Shown here in pieces: positions 6,453 through 7,785 of a DNA stretch of 7,785 nucleotides. The notes beneath the pieces are model-generated. The model had not been told where the DNA came from and did no database searches. It saw only the letters and a program-made list of their open reading frames with translations. Made by a program: the position numbers and the translations under genes. The DNA is from an uncultured Lachnospira sp. (GTDB lineage: Bacteria; Bacillota; Clostridia; Lachnospirales; Lachnospiraceae). The DNA lies in contig CAKRKK010000113.1 in assembly GCA_934358235.1 (NCBI GenBank), forward strand, positions 1 to 7,785, written 5' to 3'. Each line of letters starts with the position of its first letter. Position 1 is the stretch's first letter.

Positions 6453-7505
6453 ATGATTTCTATAAGCATGTGTATGATTGTAAAGAATGAACAGGAGCTT
6501 TTAAAGCGGTGTCTGGATTCTTATTCAGGTACCTATGATGAACTGATCATTATTGATACCGGCTCAACTGATAATACAAAGGAAACAGCCTCGCACTATA
6601 CTGATAAAATATATGATTATGAATGGCGTGATGATTTCGCAGCCGCTAGAAATTTTGCTTTTTCAAAAGCTGGCTGTGACTATATATTAAGCGTGGATGC
6701 TGATGAGGTACTGGACACATATAACAATCAGGAATTACGAAAATTAAAGTCCGCTCTTCTTCCGGAAATAGATATTGTACAGATGTACTACGTCAATGAT
6801 ACAGAGTACAATTCCGTATACAACGCTCATAAAGAATTGCGTCCTAAGCTGTTTAAAAGAGTAAGAAACTTCAACTGGATTTCACCTATTCACGAAACAA
6901 TACAGGTTAATCCTGTAATATACGATAGTGGAATTGAGATTTTACACAGACCGGCAGCAAGTCACAGTAAAAGAGATTTTTCAATCTATCTGAAAGCCTT
7001 TGACAAGGGGTTTAAGCTTCAGGATTATGTTGTGACGATGTTATGTAAGGAACTGCTCATATCCGGCGAAGATTCTGATTTTCTTGCCTTCAAGCCGGTC
7101 TTTGAGCAGCTTGCCTATGAAGAGCGAAGCTTAAGCACTCTTGATGACATTAACTGCCTACTTGCACACATATATCAGATTGCAGGTGAAGAGGATAAGT
7201 TTTTTAAGATTGTTTTAAAATGCATTGCCAACAACCCATCCTCTGAAATATACCTTACTCTTGGCCGCTATTATTATAACAGAAGCGACTATAACGAAGC
7301 TGCAATATGGCTGTACAACGCCGCATTTGATGCAAAAAGCGTACTTGATATATCAAGCAGTGGAAATAAACCGCTGCATCTGCTTAGTGAATGTTATAAG
7401 CATATGTCCGAGCAATGTCTTAACGATTATGAAAGAATACAGTATCTTGAGATGGCAGATGACTATAAAACTCAGGCTGATTCCTGGACTATTCCTGAAA
7501 TGTGA
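6453..7505 (+). CDS. Family 2 glycosyltransferase with TPR-like C-terminal half
   Basis: 350 residues from ATG 6453, with AAAGGAG at 6437-6443, 9 nt upstream. Residues 1 to about 170 are a GT-A fold domain of glycosyltransferase family 2: the opening ISMCMIVKNE, DTGSTD at 35-40, the DFAAARNFAF stretch at 61-70, and the DxD-type metal and nucleotide-sugar site DADE at 82-85. RPKLFKR (130-136) and ISPIHE (143-148) match the conserved R-x-F and HE region of the branch near cd02511, which also holds SunS-like and LPS core transferases. Residues about 190-340 are helical and TPR-like, best at GRYYYNRSDYNEAAIWLYNA (271-290). There is no signal peptide or membrane segment, so it should act in the cytoplasm, possibly on a protein or a lipid-linked acceptor. 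Donor and acceptor cannot be read from the sequence. It is transcribed divergently from the Ig-repeat gene and appears monocistronic, although no clear terminator follows it. Confidence 0.9.
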   Translation: MISISMCMIVKNEQELLKRCLDSYSGTYDELIIIDTGSTDNTKETASHYTDKIYDYEWRDDFAAARNFAFSKAGCDYILSVDADEVLDTYNNQELRKLKSALLPEIDIVQMYYVNDTEYNSVYNAHKELRPKLFKRVRNFNWISPIHETIQVNPVIYDSGIEILHRPAASHSKRDFSIYLKAFDKGFKLQDYVVTMLCKELLISGEDSDFLAFKPVFEQLAYEERSLSTLDDINCLLAHIYQIAGEEDKFFKIVLKCIANNPSSEIYLTLGRYYYNRSDYNEAAIWLYNAAFDAKSVLDISSSGNKPLHLLSECYKHMSEQCLNDYERIQYLEMADDYKTQADSWTIPEM

Positions 7506-7599
7506 TAAAACGCTATGTATGAGATTGTAATACACTTTGTTTTTACTGCTATTATTCTACACAATATTGCATTTTTCCTTAAAACTTTATGCAAACTTG

Positions 7600-7628
7600 T
7601 AGATTAAATCTAATTTATATGATAGAAT
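7600..7628 (+). promoter_or_regulatory. Extended -10 promoter with overlapping palindrome upstream of the sugar kinase gene
   Basis: TGATAGAAT (7620-7628) is an extended -10 element; a weak -35 (TAGATT, 7600-7605) lies 17 bp upstream. The -35 region is part of a palindrome, TAGATT-A-AATCTA (7600-7612), where a repressor could block RNA polymerase. Transcription would start near 7635, shortly before the GGAGG ribosome binding site at 7651-7655. A sugar-responsive operator would suit a catabolic kinase, but this is inference. Confidence 0.5.
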
Positions 7629-7666
7629 AATTGTGTAATAAATTATTTTTGGAGGTATCTAAAAAA

Positions 7667-7785
7667 ATGAAATTAAATTTAAGACCAGCAGAAGAATGCA
7701 CATTTGATGCTGTATCATTAGGTGAAGTTATGCTTCGTCTTGATCCAGGTGAAGGAAGAATCCGTACAGCAAGAAGCTTTAGAGC
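7667..7785 (+). CDS. PfkB-family sugar kinase (probable 2-keto-3-deoxygluconate kinase), N-terminal part
   Basis: Only 39 full codons are present; the gene runs off the right edge. The ATG at 7667 follows GGAGG at 7651-7655 with an 11-nt spacer. The protein begins MKLNLRPAEE and then has FDAVSLGEVMLRLDP (residues 13-27), the first beta strand and substrate-binding turn of ribokinase/PfkB-family kinases (usual form: D-hhxhGE-hhhxhxP). The following GEGRIRTARSF resembles clostridial proteins annotated as 2-keto-3-deoxygluconate kinase, which phosphorylate KDG from pectin or hexuronate breakdown. The ATP-binding DTxGAGD motif would lie beyond the edge, so the exact sugar remains uncertain (fructokinase-like members are the alternative). 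Arg is often CGT and Gly GGT, suggesting good expression. Confidence 0.75.
   Translation, partial: MKLNLRPAEECTFDAVSLGEVMLRLDPGEGRIRTARSFR

Noticed and set aside
7506..7600. Terminator after the glycosyltransferase gene
   Set aside because: Searched by eye; only T-rich runs without a stable stem were seen, so none is annotated.

Overview
The window looks like chromosomal DNA from a low-GC, Gram-positive anaerobe of the class Clostridia, most likely a Lachnospiraceae member (Lachnospira/Roseburia-like). That is inferred from AT-rich intergenic DNA, A/T-ending codons, strong AGGAGG-type ribosome binding sites, and the look of the two edge genes: a small FAD/NAD-binding ferredoxin:NADP+ reductase subunit and a PfkB sugar kinase of the ketodeoxygluconate-kinase type. 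The species call is inference only.

Layout. Positions 1-212 (minus) hold the 5' end of the reductase subunit gene with its own sigma-A-like promoter. Positions 289-1944 (minus) encode a 551-residue membrane protein: a cytosolic acidic tail, one membrane segment, extracellular TPR-like helices, two chitobiase/beta-hexosaminidase C-terminal-type beta domains and an unrecognised C-terminal domain. A 371-bp non-coding gap (1945-2315) carries that gene's promoter and two strong hairpins. The 18-bp one terminates the next gene. The 12-bp one has its T-tract on the plus strand, although no plus-strand gene lies upstream of it.

Positions 2316-6206 (minus) encode a 1296-residue exported protein made mainly of about 11 tandem bacterial Ig-like (BIG2) repeats, with a regularly spaced cysteine in nearly every repeat and no recognisable C-terminal anchor. 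A 246-bp divergent intergenic region separates it from a plus-strand family 2 glycosyltransferase with a TPR-like C-terminal half (6453-7505). After a 161-bp gap the 5' end of the sugar kinase gene starts at 7667 and runs off the window.

The middle of the window is a cell-surface block: a large Ig-repeat exoprotein, a bitopic membrane protein with Ig-like extracellular modules, and a divergent cytosolic glycosyltransferase. The edge genes are metabolic. A functional link between the glycosyltransferase and the surface proteins is only a hypothesis from proximity. I saw no rRNA, tRNA, CRISPR array, insertion sequence or phage gene, and no clear evidence for a wholly new system. The most unusual items are the cysteine ladder in the Ig repeats, the architecture of the 551-residue protein, and the orphan plus-strand terminator.
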